Shown piece by piece: positions 1-13,202 of a DNA stretch of 64,000 nt. The position numbers and the translations under genes are program-made. The stretch comes from Litomosoides sigmodontis (taxonomy: Eukaryota > Nematoda > Chromadorea > Rhabditida > Onchocercidae): NCBI GenBank assembly GCA_963070105.1, contig OY718805.1, positions 3,110,001 to 3,174,000 on the forward strand. The letters run 5' to 3'. A model generated the notes under the pieces. That model had not been told where the DNA came from. It saw nothing but the letters and a program-made list of their open reading frames with translations, and made no database searches. How positions within the stretch are numbered: position 1 is the first letter of the stretch; every line of letters starts with the position of its first letter.

Positions 1-985
1 TACGAAAATTTCTTTGTAAAAGTTTTTTTCCTAAAATTTAATTAGCATTCTTAAAAATACAAAAATTTATGCTTATTTTTGATGAGAAATTGCATGAAAT
101 TTATTATTAGTGCGGTATACGTTGTTTATTAATGGAAGAAAAAGAAAATGAATTTCAATTTGAGAAATTAATTTAATGTGTTTATTTATGTTTTGAAAAA
201 TTATTTTTGCTTTGCTTCCATGGTTTTTTTTTTCCAAATTCTAAAAATTATTAGAAGTACTATTGTGTGAAAATTTTGCAAACTTACTTATGCTAAATAG
301 TTGTTCTACAAAAGGAAAAAGACATTAGGAATTTAAATACTTAATTTAATGAAATTTAGTAGTTTTGTTAATGAATGAAATGGATTGATGATGATATGCT
401 TACTCTAAGAAAGTGTACATTAAGATTAAGCAATGTTTAGTAAACATTAGCGTGTGTGTAAACAAATTTGATAGCTTATCAATTATTGTATGATAGCTAT
501 CAATTAAAATGGTTGATGATAATTTTCACAAAGGCAAATTTTTTGCTCGAACACTGATTTCTGATCCTAAATATTGTTAGTTTTTTCCTTTCATTGATTT
601 CAACGATCGATAATTAACTTACACTGAGAGCGTAGTGCTAATTGCAGGAAGCGGTAAACATTATAAGCCTAATTTATCATTAGCGATGGTAGCTTTTGCT
701 TGCATTGCATTTCGCATGGCAGCAACCAATTAAAATGTTTGTTTAGTAATTAGAAGAATGTGAAATGTTGAGTTTTCAGCACAAACAGTTAAATGGATGT
801 AATCCCCACGGATATGGCTGTTATTATTTGATATTTAAGTGTATTAATTTATAATTGATTTGTAACTATAATCCCAAATGACGTATTATTTCAAATTTTC
901 ATCACTCTATCTGCAAAAATCGCATTTTCATTTTAATAATTCTAATTAAATGTCCTAGTAATAAGTGGGCATGTGCTTCTATGTG

Positions 986-989
<4 letters not shown>

Positions 990-1076
<87 letters not shown>
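990..1076. repeat. (TG)43 microsatellite
   Basis: Uninterrupted dinucleotide tract of 87 bp. Its His-Thr or Val-Cys reading frames are only repeat translations. Confidence 0.98.
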
Positions 1077-1078
<2 letters not shown>

Positions 1079-1356
1079 GTTAATTAATTGTTTATTGATA
1101 AAATGTAAGAGGAAGGCAAATAAGCTTACATCAAAATCATTAATAGTATTAGTAATATGAAACACTTGTAGAAGTTAATTTAGTGAAATTTAATTCTATT
1201 TTAGCTCATATAATTAAATATTTAGCTAATACTGATTTGATGAAAATTAATGATTGGCAAATTGAATGCATGCGATAAACGAAATTCACTGAAATGTTAT
1301 GCTAAAAAAATAACAGGAATTGAGTGCAATTCATAATAATTAATAATTAATAATAA

Positions 1357-1500
<144 letters not shown>

Positions 1501-2439
1501 TAATAATAATAATAATTAATAATAATAATAATAAATCATATGACTATGGCAAATGTACAAACCGTCAATGATGAGGCTTCATAAGTCAATTTAATTAATT
1601 TATTTATTATTTAACATGTGGATGTTGCTTGTTGCTTGTACTAATTATCTAATAATTTAATTCGAAAAAACAAACGGAATTTTTTCAACTTTGCCAATTA
1701 TAACACATCATCCTCCTTCACTCACTTTGTTCATTCATTCAAAATTTTCTTTTTGCGAAGCTAAAATGTTTGAAAATGTGTAAATGTTTTTGATGATGGG
1801 AATTTATGGTTTGCAAAAAAATAAAGCAAAAAAAAAGCGAATATGGCATTCGATAATTTGCTTATTACAATAGATTTCGAAAATATCGGAGTATGTAAAA
1901 TATTTTGAAATCATTTGATTACACCATCTTTCGTTCACTTACGTTTGCTAAATTTTTTGTACTTTTGTACTTTTTTTTTTGTTTTTTTTCCACTTCAAGC
2001 AAACTGTTATTGTGCGAAATATTCAACCTAATGGATGTTTATAAATGAAGATATTTTTTACCATTAAGTAGTAACAGTTGTAAGTCGTAGATTTCAAACG
2101 AAAAAAAAAGTTTATTTTTTTTTACCGTTCATGTTCTCATGCTTGTCATTGCTTTTCAAATTTAAATTAAAAATAATTTAATTAAATGAAAAAGATCGAT
2201 GAGATAATGAATTGTCAGAGCAATTCCAAAATTTAAATTTAATATTTTAAATAAAATTTGAGGTGCGTATATATATATATGTATGTGTGTGTGTGTGCAT
2301 TTTTGTTTTTTTTTTGTTTTTGCAAGACTTTATGCTTTTAATTTTTGACGACGAGATGTTCATTTGTCAACGATATAAAATGTGAAATGAAATGAAAATT
2401 TCGCTCACAATTTCAAACTTCAAATTAATAAAATTTCAG

Positions 2440-2534
2440 CGATAGCTAAAAGCGTGACAGTGCAAAAGGTGAGAATGGCGCAAGCAGCAACAAAAGTAAG
2501 CAGCAATGCTGGAGCAAATATTGCCAATGGGAAG
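2440..2534 (+). CDS. Candidate first coding exon (20 codons)
   Basis: An acceptor (AATTTCAG) at 2439 is followed by a 35-nt leader and an ATG at 2475. Twenty codons (M-A-Q-A-A-T-K-V-S-S-N-A-G-A-N-I-A-N-G-K) then run into a good donor, AAG|GTAATG. The composition (Ala, Asn, Ser, Lys) is unlike the surrounding AT-rich noise. The exon ends in phase 0. The aquaporin exon at 17526 could follow in frame (one Asn codon, then its ATG), so this may be an upstream alternative start of that gene across a 15 kb intron. It could equally start an unseen gene or be fortuitous. I do not recognise the peptide. Confidence 0.35.
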
Positions 2535-3072
2535 GTAATGAATAATTTGCCGATTTGAAAATCGTTTACCGTTCATTAGTGGAGCAGTTAAAACTTTAAA
2601 TTTTAAACTTTAGCTCAAAAAATTATCACATTGCAAAATATTCGCTTCGACCAGTGCTACAAGAGGTAGGAAGTGATGGTGAATTTTTTTTTTTGACTGA
2701 TAACCTTATTTAAACAGTAAGTTAGTTACTGTTTCACAAAAAGTTGTCATTTATCATTGATTGCTAAAGGTTTGTAAAAAAATATTTGGAAATTGTTGTT
2801 TTTTTTTTCTCGTAAAAGAGTGAAATATAGTATATTTGAAAGTTGACAAAAAATAATAATGTAACATTTTAATAGCTAACAAGTGAAGCTAACTTTTGAT
2901 TTTAATGAGAAATGCACTTTGAACAATTTCAATTTCTGATTAGCTTAATGCAATAAATGATTGTTGCACGTACGCATTGAATATGCTACAGCGAATGAAT
3001 GAAGAAATTAATGGTTGAAATTTTTTTTTGCACCTCTTTCACTTAGTAAGCTGAAAACTTAAAACTTTTATC

Positions 3073-3150
3073 GTCCATCTTCCATCTACCATATGCGCCA
3101 CCATAAAGTCCATCCCATCTTCCATCTACCAGATGCGCCACCACCATAAA
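3073..3150. repeat. Two-copy tandem duplication, 35 and 43 bp
   Basis: The block GTCCATC...CCATCTACC...ATGCGCCACC...ATAAA occurs twice in a row (3073-3107 and 3108-3150). The second copy carries small insertions. Confidence 0.85.
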
Positions 3151-6100
3151 CTATCTCAGGATGCGATTTTGTTCGGATCTCATCTCACAGTCATAGACGA
3201 ATGGTTTTCATTTTATGACTTTCGCTTGCAACCGGATGAATTCGTTATAAGTTTGTGTAATGCTCAATCCTTTGTGATTTCATTTTTTTTTTGCTTTTTT
3301 ACAGTTCAACTTTTTGCGCCTCTTGCTGCTCCTTCATTGCTCCATTGATAGCTGTACAGGCCTGGCATATCTGAAATTGTATGGCTAAAAAAATGTCAAA
3401 ATTAAAAATTTTAGCAAAAATAACGAGCAAATGATAAGTTTAAATTAGTGATGGTAAAAGTTTTTAAAGTTTAGAAAAAGCTTGCAATGCAAATGATTTC
3501 CAAATGTTATCTATTTGATCTTCAAGTAGAAAAATTCCCAATTTACAGTGCAATTTTTGTTTTCTTTTTTGCTTGCATATTTTTATACCAAAAAAGAAAA
3601 GGAGTTGAAATTAAAACATCATCGTGGTTGTGATAATTGAAGTAATTAAATTTTAGGAAATGAAACGAGTCATTTCATATTTCATTCTAATACTTTTGTA
3701 CCTGTTCCCTATGAAGATACCTCACAGTATCATAATCTATCATTTACTCTCAGTCTTTTCAAAACACACTAGTTAAAAAAAATACATTAATTTAATTTTC
3801 AATTTTTTTTCTAAACTTTTTCTAGAATTTGAAAATTTTCTAAACTATGCTTTTCGTGAAAAAAGGTTAAGTAAAAAAAAGGGACTGAAAATACTTTTAT
3901 TTCATAATATATAAGGCAGAAACGAACAATTTTTTTTTGTCTTATAATTTTTATTAAATGGATTTTTTTCGTTGAAATTAAAAATAATATCAAAATTGCA
4001 ATAAAATGAGAATTTCCAAAAAATAACTCAGTCGAATTACAAAAAGTGGAATTAAAGCATTTCACACTATTGCCATTCCGAAAGAAGCCTTTTGTCTAAA
4101 TACTTTTGATATTAAAAAACTTCTCTCTCCCTCTCTCTCTCTCTGTGTGTGTGCCGCGCTCTCTCTCTCTCTCTGTTTTTAATTCCTTACTTATTTTTTG
4201 TAATGTATTGCGTTAAACATTAGGATGTTTTTTTTTCCTTCGCCTCTCATCAAATTGAATTAAAACAAAAAAAAAAAAAACGAAAAAAGAGTAGGAATGA
4301 AAAAACGAAGGGAATTATGATAGTGCAAGTAAACATTGAATGATTAATTTCAGTATTAAACTACGAAATTCGTAAATTTTCATGCCATTACATTTGTCAC
4401 TTCACATTTCACGTTCCGTTCGTTTCCAAACTTGCAATTACAAAAAAAAAAAGAGCAAAATAAGTGGAAAAAAAGGGGTCAGTAAATTATTATCAGTCGG
4501 TGAAGGATTGCTTAAAAGTAATTTACAAATAATAATTTATAATTTTCGTTCTATTTGTGAAATGCATTTAAAAATTTCTTTTTTGTTTGCTTGTTTGTTT
4601 GAATTTTTATTTGATTTTCGATTTTAAGATAAATGTTAAAGATAAGTGGATGTTTATAGTGCAAGAAAACGGACGAAGCATTTTAATAAATTCAACTCTA
4701 ATGTTTTTTTTCGCTGATTCATACAAAGCAGTGATAAAATTATCACTGAAGTCCATCAGGACGGATGAGAGAGAAGGAGAAGAAAAAGGGAGGTGGCTAA
4801 TATTTGCGGCGCTAAAAATTTTTTTGTTGTAATTTTTCAAAAAATTGTTGAGAGTGAACGAGGGATGCTTTCCTCTCAATGATTGTTGCTGTTCAAATGG
4901 TTTTACGTGTGATAGAAATAGGAAAGGAAAAATGAATTTTTTCTTTCCTATTTTTTTTTCATCCAAAAAGAAAATTGTTTCTTAAGTACTTCATTTCTTC
5001 AGTTCCTTACGGTAAAAAATTTAGGATAATTCAATTCATCTTCAATGTCTCAAACGGAAAAAAAATCTGTTGTTCTTTTTTTGTGTGTGTTTTTCAATTC
5101 AACGAACAAATGAAAAGAAAATGCAACAAAAAATAGAAAGAAACAAAATGAAATGATGAAAAATGAGAAAGTGAAAAGTGATGAAAAGTGACAATCCTTT
5201 CATTACATTATCAACTATTTTGAATTTTTTTCGTCTTCTAATAATAATATTAACAGTGATGATGGCAATAAATTAGTGATAGTGATAATGATAATGATAG
5301 TGATAGCAACAATGATAATAATAATAATATTTGCATAATATTTTTAATGTAACAAAATGTTTAAATTTCGGTAAGCAATAATTATGAAATGCTAAATGAA
5401 TCATTTCACTCCTTTCTTTTATTATTTTCTTTTTTTTTTGATTTTTTCCTGAAATGAATGATTAAATAACGGAATTGTTGGAATATCATTGATTGGTAAA
5501 TGTCCTGCTTTCATCTTTTTTTCCTGCTCTTTTTCTCTTTTGCAGAACTTCTCCTAAATTTTGAATTAAATTGAAGAAGAGAATGGGCAGGATAATTGCT
5601 TTTTTTTTCGTTATGGCATACATGTACAAATTTATTTAGTCTCTCATTAATTAATTAATTAGTATTTGTTTCAAAATCTGATAAAAACGCTCCTCTCTCT
5701 CTCTCTCTGTCTCTGTCCAGTCCTTGAAATGAAACATGAAATGTTGTTGAGCGAAGTTTGATTGATAATGCTGCCATCATTATTAACCAAATACCGCAAC
5801 AATCATCACTGAATTTCATTTCCCCTTTCCGGAACCAAAAATTTTTAAATTATTTTGATTAGAGGAAAAAAGAGGGGAGAAGTAAAAATGGAATATTAAA
5901 TTAAATCAAATTTCGTCATCAAATTAATAGCATAGGAATTGAAGTGTAAGAAAGAATCACTTTACCAAAGAAGGGAATGATGCAAATGCAACTCAAGCAA
6001 TCTTTTAAATATTGAACTTCATTTCAGCTATTAGATAACTAATTATTAGATATATCATTAATTAGCAAATTATCATTTGTTAATGGTGCAGTGAGTTTAT

Positions 6101-6906
6101 TTGAATTTTGAAAAATTTTGGTATTTTTGAAATTGCCAATCCATTTCTTCCCTCATACACCTTTAATTTGTTGTAATTCAACAAGAAATTAACAAATAAT
6201 CAAATTTTTTAGTATGCAATGATTAATATTGTATCAGCAAATATTTGAAATTTCTGAGGAATATGTAGCATGATATTTGCATAATTGAAGTACTTTTTAA
6301 GATTGAGTTTATTTGTTTGTTTTTTTTCTTTTTCACTACTTTTCGATTCACAATTTTGTAATAGTGATAGAAATGAAATTTCATCACTCGCTAATTAAAT
6401 CAATCAAATAAACTTTACTGATATCAAATTGAAACAGCTTGAAATGTAGAAATATACAAAAAATGAAGAAAAAGAATCGACAAAAAAAGTATGAAAATTC
6501 TCCTCGATATTTGCAATTGCTGTTTTTTTTTTCTTGTTTTGTTTGTTTCGATCAAAGGCTACAAATTTAAATTGTAAATTTTCATTTCTTTTTTAATGAA
6601 AGAAAATTTTTTTTTTCAAAAAAAAGTCTTCATGATATTAATGGTATTTTACGACAAATCATACAACATTAGTTTGATTTTCAACCTAAAATTTTTTTTC
6701 TTCCTTCTTTTGTTTCTGAACAAGCATTGACGAATTCTGCAACAACAAGTTTAGCAACAAAATTATCGTTCATCAATACAATTAGCTAATTAATTCATTT
6801 ATAATTTTCAACGAGAGGTGGCGCTAATGAAATTAGCCTAGCTTACTGTGAATTTAACGTGATGATGAGAAAATTACGAAAAAGTTATAATTTGAAGAGT
6901 GAATTT

Positions 6907-6908
<2 letters not shown>

Positions 6909-6987
<79 letters not shown>
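6909..6987. repeat. (AT)n microsatellite, 79 bp
   Basis: Uninterrupted TA dinucleotide tract. Confidence 0.98.
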
Positions 6988-6989
<2 letters not shown>

Positions 6990-8076
6990 AATTTACGAGT
7001 AACTACATCAAAGATCAAAGTAAGCAAGTGTTAAGTGCAAATGAGTAAGCAAATTCATTTGTTTCATTATGCTTAATTTTTGTGCAACAAATATTTTTCA
7101 TTTAAATGTGTTACATGAAAATGTCAACTAAAAAATAAAAAGCGATGAAATTTAATTAAATTTTTTTAGTAAAAAAAATGTAATATTTGTAACTCTTAAT
7201 GATATCATTGTATTTAAATAGTTATTTATTGAAATATGATTCGCTGTATGCAAAAATTGAAATAACTAATAGGTAGAAAATGATAAAGTGATAGTAAAAT
7301 TTTAACGAGCTCTCTCTCTCTCTCTTTCACCTTCTCTTTTCTTTCGTTTAACTTCTCTGCTTACCATTCTTACGTTCATTTCTTCGTTTTTGCTTACTTT
7401 CGAAAAAGCTATTATTTTGAGAAAGGAAATTTTTGGATGGATTATTTTGATATGATAATGATAATTGATAATGCATAACATATTTTATAATTTGCAGTGT
7501 TCCGATCATGCAATTCCAATTATGTTGGAAGTTAATGTGTGGGATAACTATGATATAATGAAATTAAATGAAATTGATTAACTAATTGAATTTGGCGAGA
7601 AGCGATTGAGATAGAAGAGAGCGTACGGTGTGGGAAAGTTTCATAGAGGGTACGAGCAATTAGCGAAATGCAAGCATCCTTATAGCATCATTGGTAGCAA
7701 GTAGTAGGAGTGGGAGTAAGCGCAGGTAGATCGTTTTGCGATCGATGGATGGATGGATGGACGACGTGTCGAAACATCCAACCTTCCCACCACCACTCAT
7801 TCCATTCCAATCATCGTTGGTCATTATTGTCGGTCCATCTCACTCGGTTATTACTACCTATCCGCTCACTCGCAGGGCGCGGTCAGAGAAGTCCACGTCT
7901 AAGCCCATTTCATCAACTCCCTCCTTCCTTCCTTTCCCTTTCTTTTCTCATCGTCGTCGATAGTGCCTTGGCTATCATTTTCATCCTCAATGGTCATTCT
8001 CATACAGCTTACGCTGATGATGAATCATATCCAGAAGAGAAATCCTTCCCTCTCAACACTGATCCTCCGTGTGCAC

Positions 8077-8310
<234 letters not shown>

Positions 8311-10974
8311 CTTTTGTCAGCTGTTAGAATAAATTGAATCTGAAATGTTGATGGTAGTTTTTATTGTTAAATGTAGTGTTTGCGATGTATATGTTGATGA
8401 TGGAGATATAACTTAATTTTTGAAATTTGAAAAATGATTTATCATTCCTTTATCATTCACAAATTGCTTTAGTCTTTTTTTTTAATTCGTTTAAAAATTA
8501 AAAAATTAGAGTGAAATATTTGATTACAGTTATATTATTAGTATATTAATGAAAGGTTATTAACGAAGCTTAATATATTAACGAAATGTATGTTGGCCAT
8601 AGCTTAATTAATTGAACACTTTTAGTAAGTTTCATCATATAATGATATATTCTAAGAAAAAAAATGCGAAATAAAATTATTTCCATTATTGCAAATTAGA
8701 AAAGACTGATTTGTTGTTTTATTTTTAAAATGTTTGAATTAATTTCCGACTTTACTATTTTTTTTCCATTAGATCTTTATGCAAATTTCCACAGTAGGAA
8801 AACTTAGCTTAGATGTTATATTTTAGGAGTTAAATGCAATTGATTGTTCGACTTCTGACTAATTCTATCGGACAAGAAATGTGCCATAGAATTTTACTGA
8901 AATGAGAATGCTTTGAAAATCAATTTTTTCCATACCTTCACATTTAACAAGAGCTTTCGAATTTATTTCGAAATTGAATTTTTTAAATTTATTAAAATAA
9001 ATTGTAATTGCATTTTTTAATTGATTTTTGAAAATATCGTTTTGCTCAAAATTTATAAACTTACTGTATTTCAGGCTAGTTTCATCTTTTTTTATTTCAT
9101 ACAAAAACGAATTTCAATTTAAATCTTTTCTGGTTTAAACATAAAATCAACTGAGCATTAACTGTTCCAATCCTGAAATCATTTGGAACGATTATTGTTT
9201 TAAAATTTCAACTTATTTGAAAAAAACCGTACTTGTTGAAATAAAAAAAAAGATAGTGCTATCGAATTACGTATAAAATAATTGAATAATTGATCTTTTA
9301 GATAGTATCATTTCACTTCACTAATTGAATTTGAGTTCTTCAACAATAATTCTATAACACGATTTTTTCTTCTATTTCAAAGGCTGTGTATTGCATATTT
9401 CAAATTTAAAATAATTTATAGTAGTTGCTTTTGTTACACACATAACATAACGTGTATGTTAACGAACCCTTTCACATTTATTTTGTTTTCGCAGCGTTCA
9501 TTTTAAACTTGTTAGCATCTTTTTTTTGTTGTTGTTGAACGAAAGTGCTAAAATTGTTTTTCACCCACCCACCCACGCATTTTCAACTTTTCCACGTAAA
9601 AATGAAATTGCTCCGTGGTAATTCCTTTGTTTTTGTGGTTTCAAATGAAAATTTTTTTATTTTGCTTAAAATCTTTTTCAGTTGTAATTCCTGTTTTACG
9701 AGAAGTCAGTGATAATGCGTTTCACAAAAAAACAAAAGTTCGATGCACTTTTGTTTCGTCATTGTTGAATAGGAAAAAGTCAGAGTGAAATCTATCATTT
9801 TCGTTCCTTTTTTTCTTTAATTTAATTTCTCGTCTTTATTTTTTTACGTAAACTTCTTCTTTATTTCTCTCACTTTTTAAGTGATAAATGTAAAAGCGTA
9901 ATGCGAAATTGGAAATAAAAAGGAATTGATAAAGTAGCACTCATTATTAGCTAATGATGAAACTGAAAACTGTTCACTCTCCCTTCCTTAATCTTATAAA
10001 TTTACGTTGAAAAACAGCGCTTCAAAAATTTGTTTGTGAATTTCTCAGTTCCATTAGATTTCATTTGCAGTACAAGACAGAGGTAGACTTATTTTGTAGT
10101 TTTGCTTTAAAAAAATTCGATTAATGGAAGTGATAAAGAATTGAGTACAATGTTTCGAATGTAATATTTAATTTTTCAGTTCTTAATTTTTTTCCAAACT
10201 TTTCCTCGAAATATAAAAAAATAAAGTGAAAGGGAATGAGTGATGCGGTTATACTTATTCACACTTTCATTTGTATGTTAAAATTTTCAGTCAAATCTTT
10301 TCAATTAAACATTTCAAAATTGTTAATGTTTGTTTCTTAACATTATGTAAATTAAATTATGTGCACGCAAATTTACTATAAAAATTATTGATGAATTTTG
10401 AAAACAAAAAATATCTACTATCATAAATAATATCAATTAATTTTTATCACTGATTTAAAACAGATTATGAATTATCATTGTTATGCTGTTGAAATTTGAT
10501 AAAATTAATTTGTACTTTATATGTTTAAACATTTGTATACTTTTTTTGGGAAAAAAACGCAAAAGTTCTATAATAATATAAAGAGTTTTGCTTGCATTAT
10601 AATTTTCCTCTCATTAATTTACCAATTTAGTTTTGGTAGGTTTTGCTTAAAATTGTTTAATTATTATTATTCAATTGTTTGTTATTTTCCTCTTTTACAT
10701 TATATGGAATTATTGTTATTTTTAAATTATTATTCAATTAATTATTAATCATTGGATATATTTTCTAAAATTTTTAAATACTTTAAATATTTCGCAAATT
10801 TTTAAATTTGCGATTATCATAATTATGTAAAATAAATATAAAATAAAGATAAGGAAGGGGAAAAAAAGGACTGAGTATTTTAGGGATGAGGAGAAAGTTG
10901 TGAAAATCGTAATTGATGATTGCTCCATCAATGCTCACTTTTTTCAACCAAACACCTACCACTCAATCAATTAA

Positions 10975-11056
10975 GCAACCAATCAACCAACCTACCAACC
11001 AACCAACCAACCTACCAACCAACCAATCAATCAACCAAACAAACAAATAAACAAAT
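10975..11056. repeat. CCAA/CCTA/TCAA degenerate tetranucleotide repeat
   Basis: A 4-bp periodic tract of CCAA units with CCTA and TCAA variants, fading into AAAC/AAAT at its right end. Confidence 0.9.
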
Positions 11057-11400
11057 ACAAAACATTCTTTCATTGCATTTTTTTCTTGACTCACAAAAAT
11101 GAATCAGTTTTTCTCTTTTCAACATTTTCAAATCATCTCCTCATCTATTCAATTAACAAAAAAAAAAAAAAGAAAAAGACAACATAGGCATTTTTTTGCT
11201 AAAATTTTCTCTGCCTTTGCTCTTCCTCTCCTTTTTTTTGTCTAAGCAAAATCACTCTCTTCCCAATTTGTCCATTTCGCCATCCATCTCTTCGTTTCGC
11301 TCCTTTTTTTTTTCTTTTTAAATGCTTGCGAACAAAATTGTTTCATTTAATCGGAAAAAACAAATGAAATTTCCGGAAAAAATAATTTACGGATAGATTA

Positions 11401-11424
11401 GAGAGAGAGAGAGAGAGAGAGAGA
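11401..11424. repeat. (GA)n microsatellite
   Basis: Short perfect GA tract. Many similar CT/GA tracts are scattered through 4-16 kb. Confidence 0.9.
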
Positions 11425-12879
11425 TGTAATGTAATGGAAAAGAGTGAAATTTGTTGTTGAGCACTGGCAGTTTTGCAATATTTTAGGTCTAATTGATTTT
11501 CCTCTTCTCTTCGTTTAGTAATAATAGGTGTTTGGAGAAAGTGTAAGTGGTAAGTGTTGTTTGAGAGATTTAAGCATACCTATTTTCATAATTCATTTTT
11601 TTTTTCAATTAGAATTAAAGAAAAAAAAAAGGTACTTTCAACAATCTAATTTAAACAATCGTATCTCTCTACACTATAACAATCAATAACTTTTAACTTA
11701 TATGCAATTAAATAAAAAATTTTTTTTTCTTAAAAAAAAACTATATATTTATTACGGTATGGAAAGTAAAAAAGAATTAATCATCTATCTTCAACAACTA
11801 AATAAACATCATTAATTTAAGCAATGAATAAAAGTTAATTAGTTTACAACGATCATTACCTTCTCAATGCATAGAGAGATGCATGAAGTGAAATGAAAAA
11901 GTGAAATTTTTCAATGACTCTGCTTATGGCACTTAACATTTACATGATTTTCAAGCTTAAGTGTGTTCTCATACGCTTAGCTGCTTTTAGTAAGAGCCGA
12001 AAGAGAGAGAGTTGCTATTTCGTTAACTTTGTTGTTGACACATTTAATGTATTGAATTTTGTTGTTCACGTGGCTTTTGGCTAAGCCTGTTGCACTTCCC
12101 TTCAAGCTCACTCGTAACATACACTATTTTTATATGTAAATTTTTAAATTTGCACACATTGAACAAATATCTTCCTGTTATTCAGTATTAGCTGAGTAAT
12201 TAATTAATAATTAACAAATGCATCTGTGATAGCATTTTTTTTCCTTCAACATATTGCACGAATTCAATCATCCATCGTAGTGCACGCATAACATTCGTTC
12301 GTTCTTTTTTTTTCCCTTTTTAAATTAATTTAAACTGACACTTTTTTTCTTTTCACCTCCTCTTTTTTTTTTGCAGCATTTATGATAGCTATTTTGTATC
12401 ATATTCATCAATGGCTAAAAGCTAGCGTTTTCAAACATATTTTGAAAATTTTTAATTTTTATATTATATTAGTAAAAGTGTTAAATTTGTTGTCGAAAGC
12501 AAATGTGGAAAGTATGAAAATTTACTTTTTGCGATATGTATTTGTCCACATTTAATCAATCGCTAACTTACTGCGCTTGAAATAGCTTTCTTTTTTTTTA
12601 GAAAAATTTTTTCCCACAGCAATAAAATAATGGAAAATAATTGAAGAGAAAGAAAAAAAATTTTTTTTTTGAAAGATTAATTTATTTGGCATTATGAATT
12701 GATAATTCATTTTAAAAAAATTTATAAAAATAGCATAAATAATTTTGTTGTGAAATTTAACAGTGTAGTTGGTGGAAAATAAAGTGTAATATCACTGTAG
12801 CTGTGCAAATATCTAGTTTCCAACGAAAAATATTAATTCAGTAAGTGGAAATTGATTTATGCATTTTTTTTGGGGTGTC

Positions 12880-13202
12880 GTTGTTGTTACTCTTGTTGTT
12901 GCTCTTGTTGTTGCTGTTATTGTTGTTGCTGTTATTGTTGTTGTTGTTATTGTTGTTGTTGTTATTGTTGTTGTTGTTATTGTTGTTGTTGTTATTGTTG
13001 TTGTTGTTATTGTTGTTATTGTTGTTGTTGTTATTGTTGTTGTTGTTATTGTTGTTGTTGTTATTGTTGTTGTTGTTATTGTTGTTATTGTTGTTGTTGT
13101 TATTGTTGTTGTTGTTATTGTTGTTGTTGTTATTGTTGTTGTTGTTATTGTTGTTGTTGTTATTGTTGTTGTTGTTATTGCTGTTATTGTTGTTGCTGTT
13201 AT
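12880..13202. repeat. 15-bp minisatellite TGTTGTTGTTGTTAT with 9-bp variant units
   Basis: About 320 bp built from TGT triplets broken by TAT. Most units are (TGT)4TAT (15 bp). A (TGT)2TAT unit (9 bp) punctuates the array about every four to six units, giving a higher-order period. Edges carry TGC and CTC variants. All three frames stay open for more than 100 codons (Leu; Cys-Tyr; Val-Ile), a consequence of the repeat and not evidence of coding. Confidence 0.95.

Noticed and set aside
902..1165. 87-codon minus-strand His-Thr repeat frame
   Set aside because: Translation of the (TG)n microsatellite.
4607..4966. 119-codon minus-strand frame
   Set aside because: Low-complexity Lys/Phe/Ser composition typical of AT-rich noise. 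It overlaps forward frames of similar quality and has no domain or splice context.
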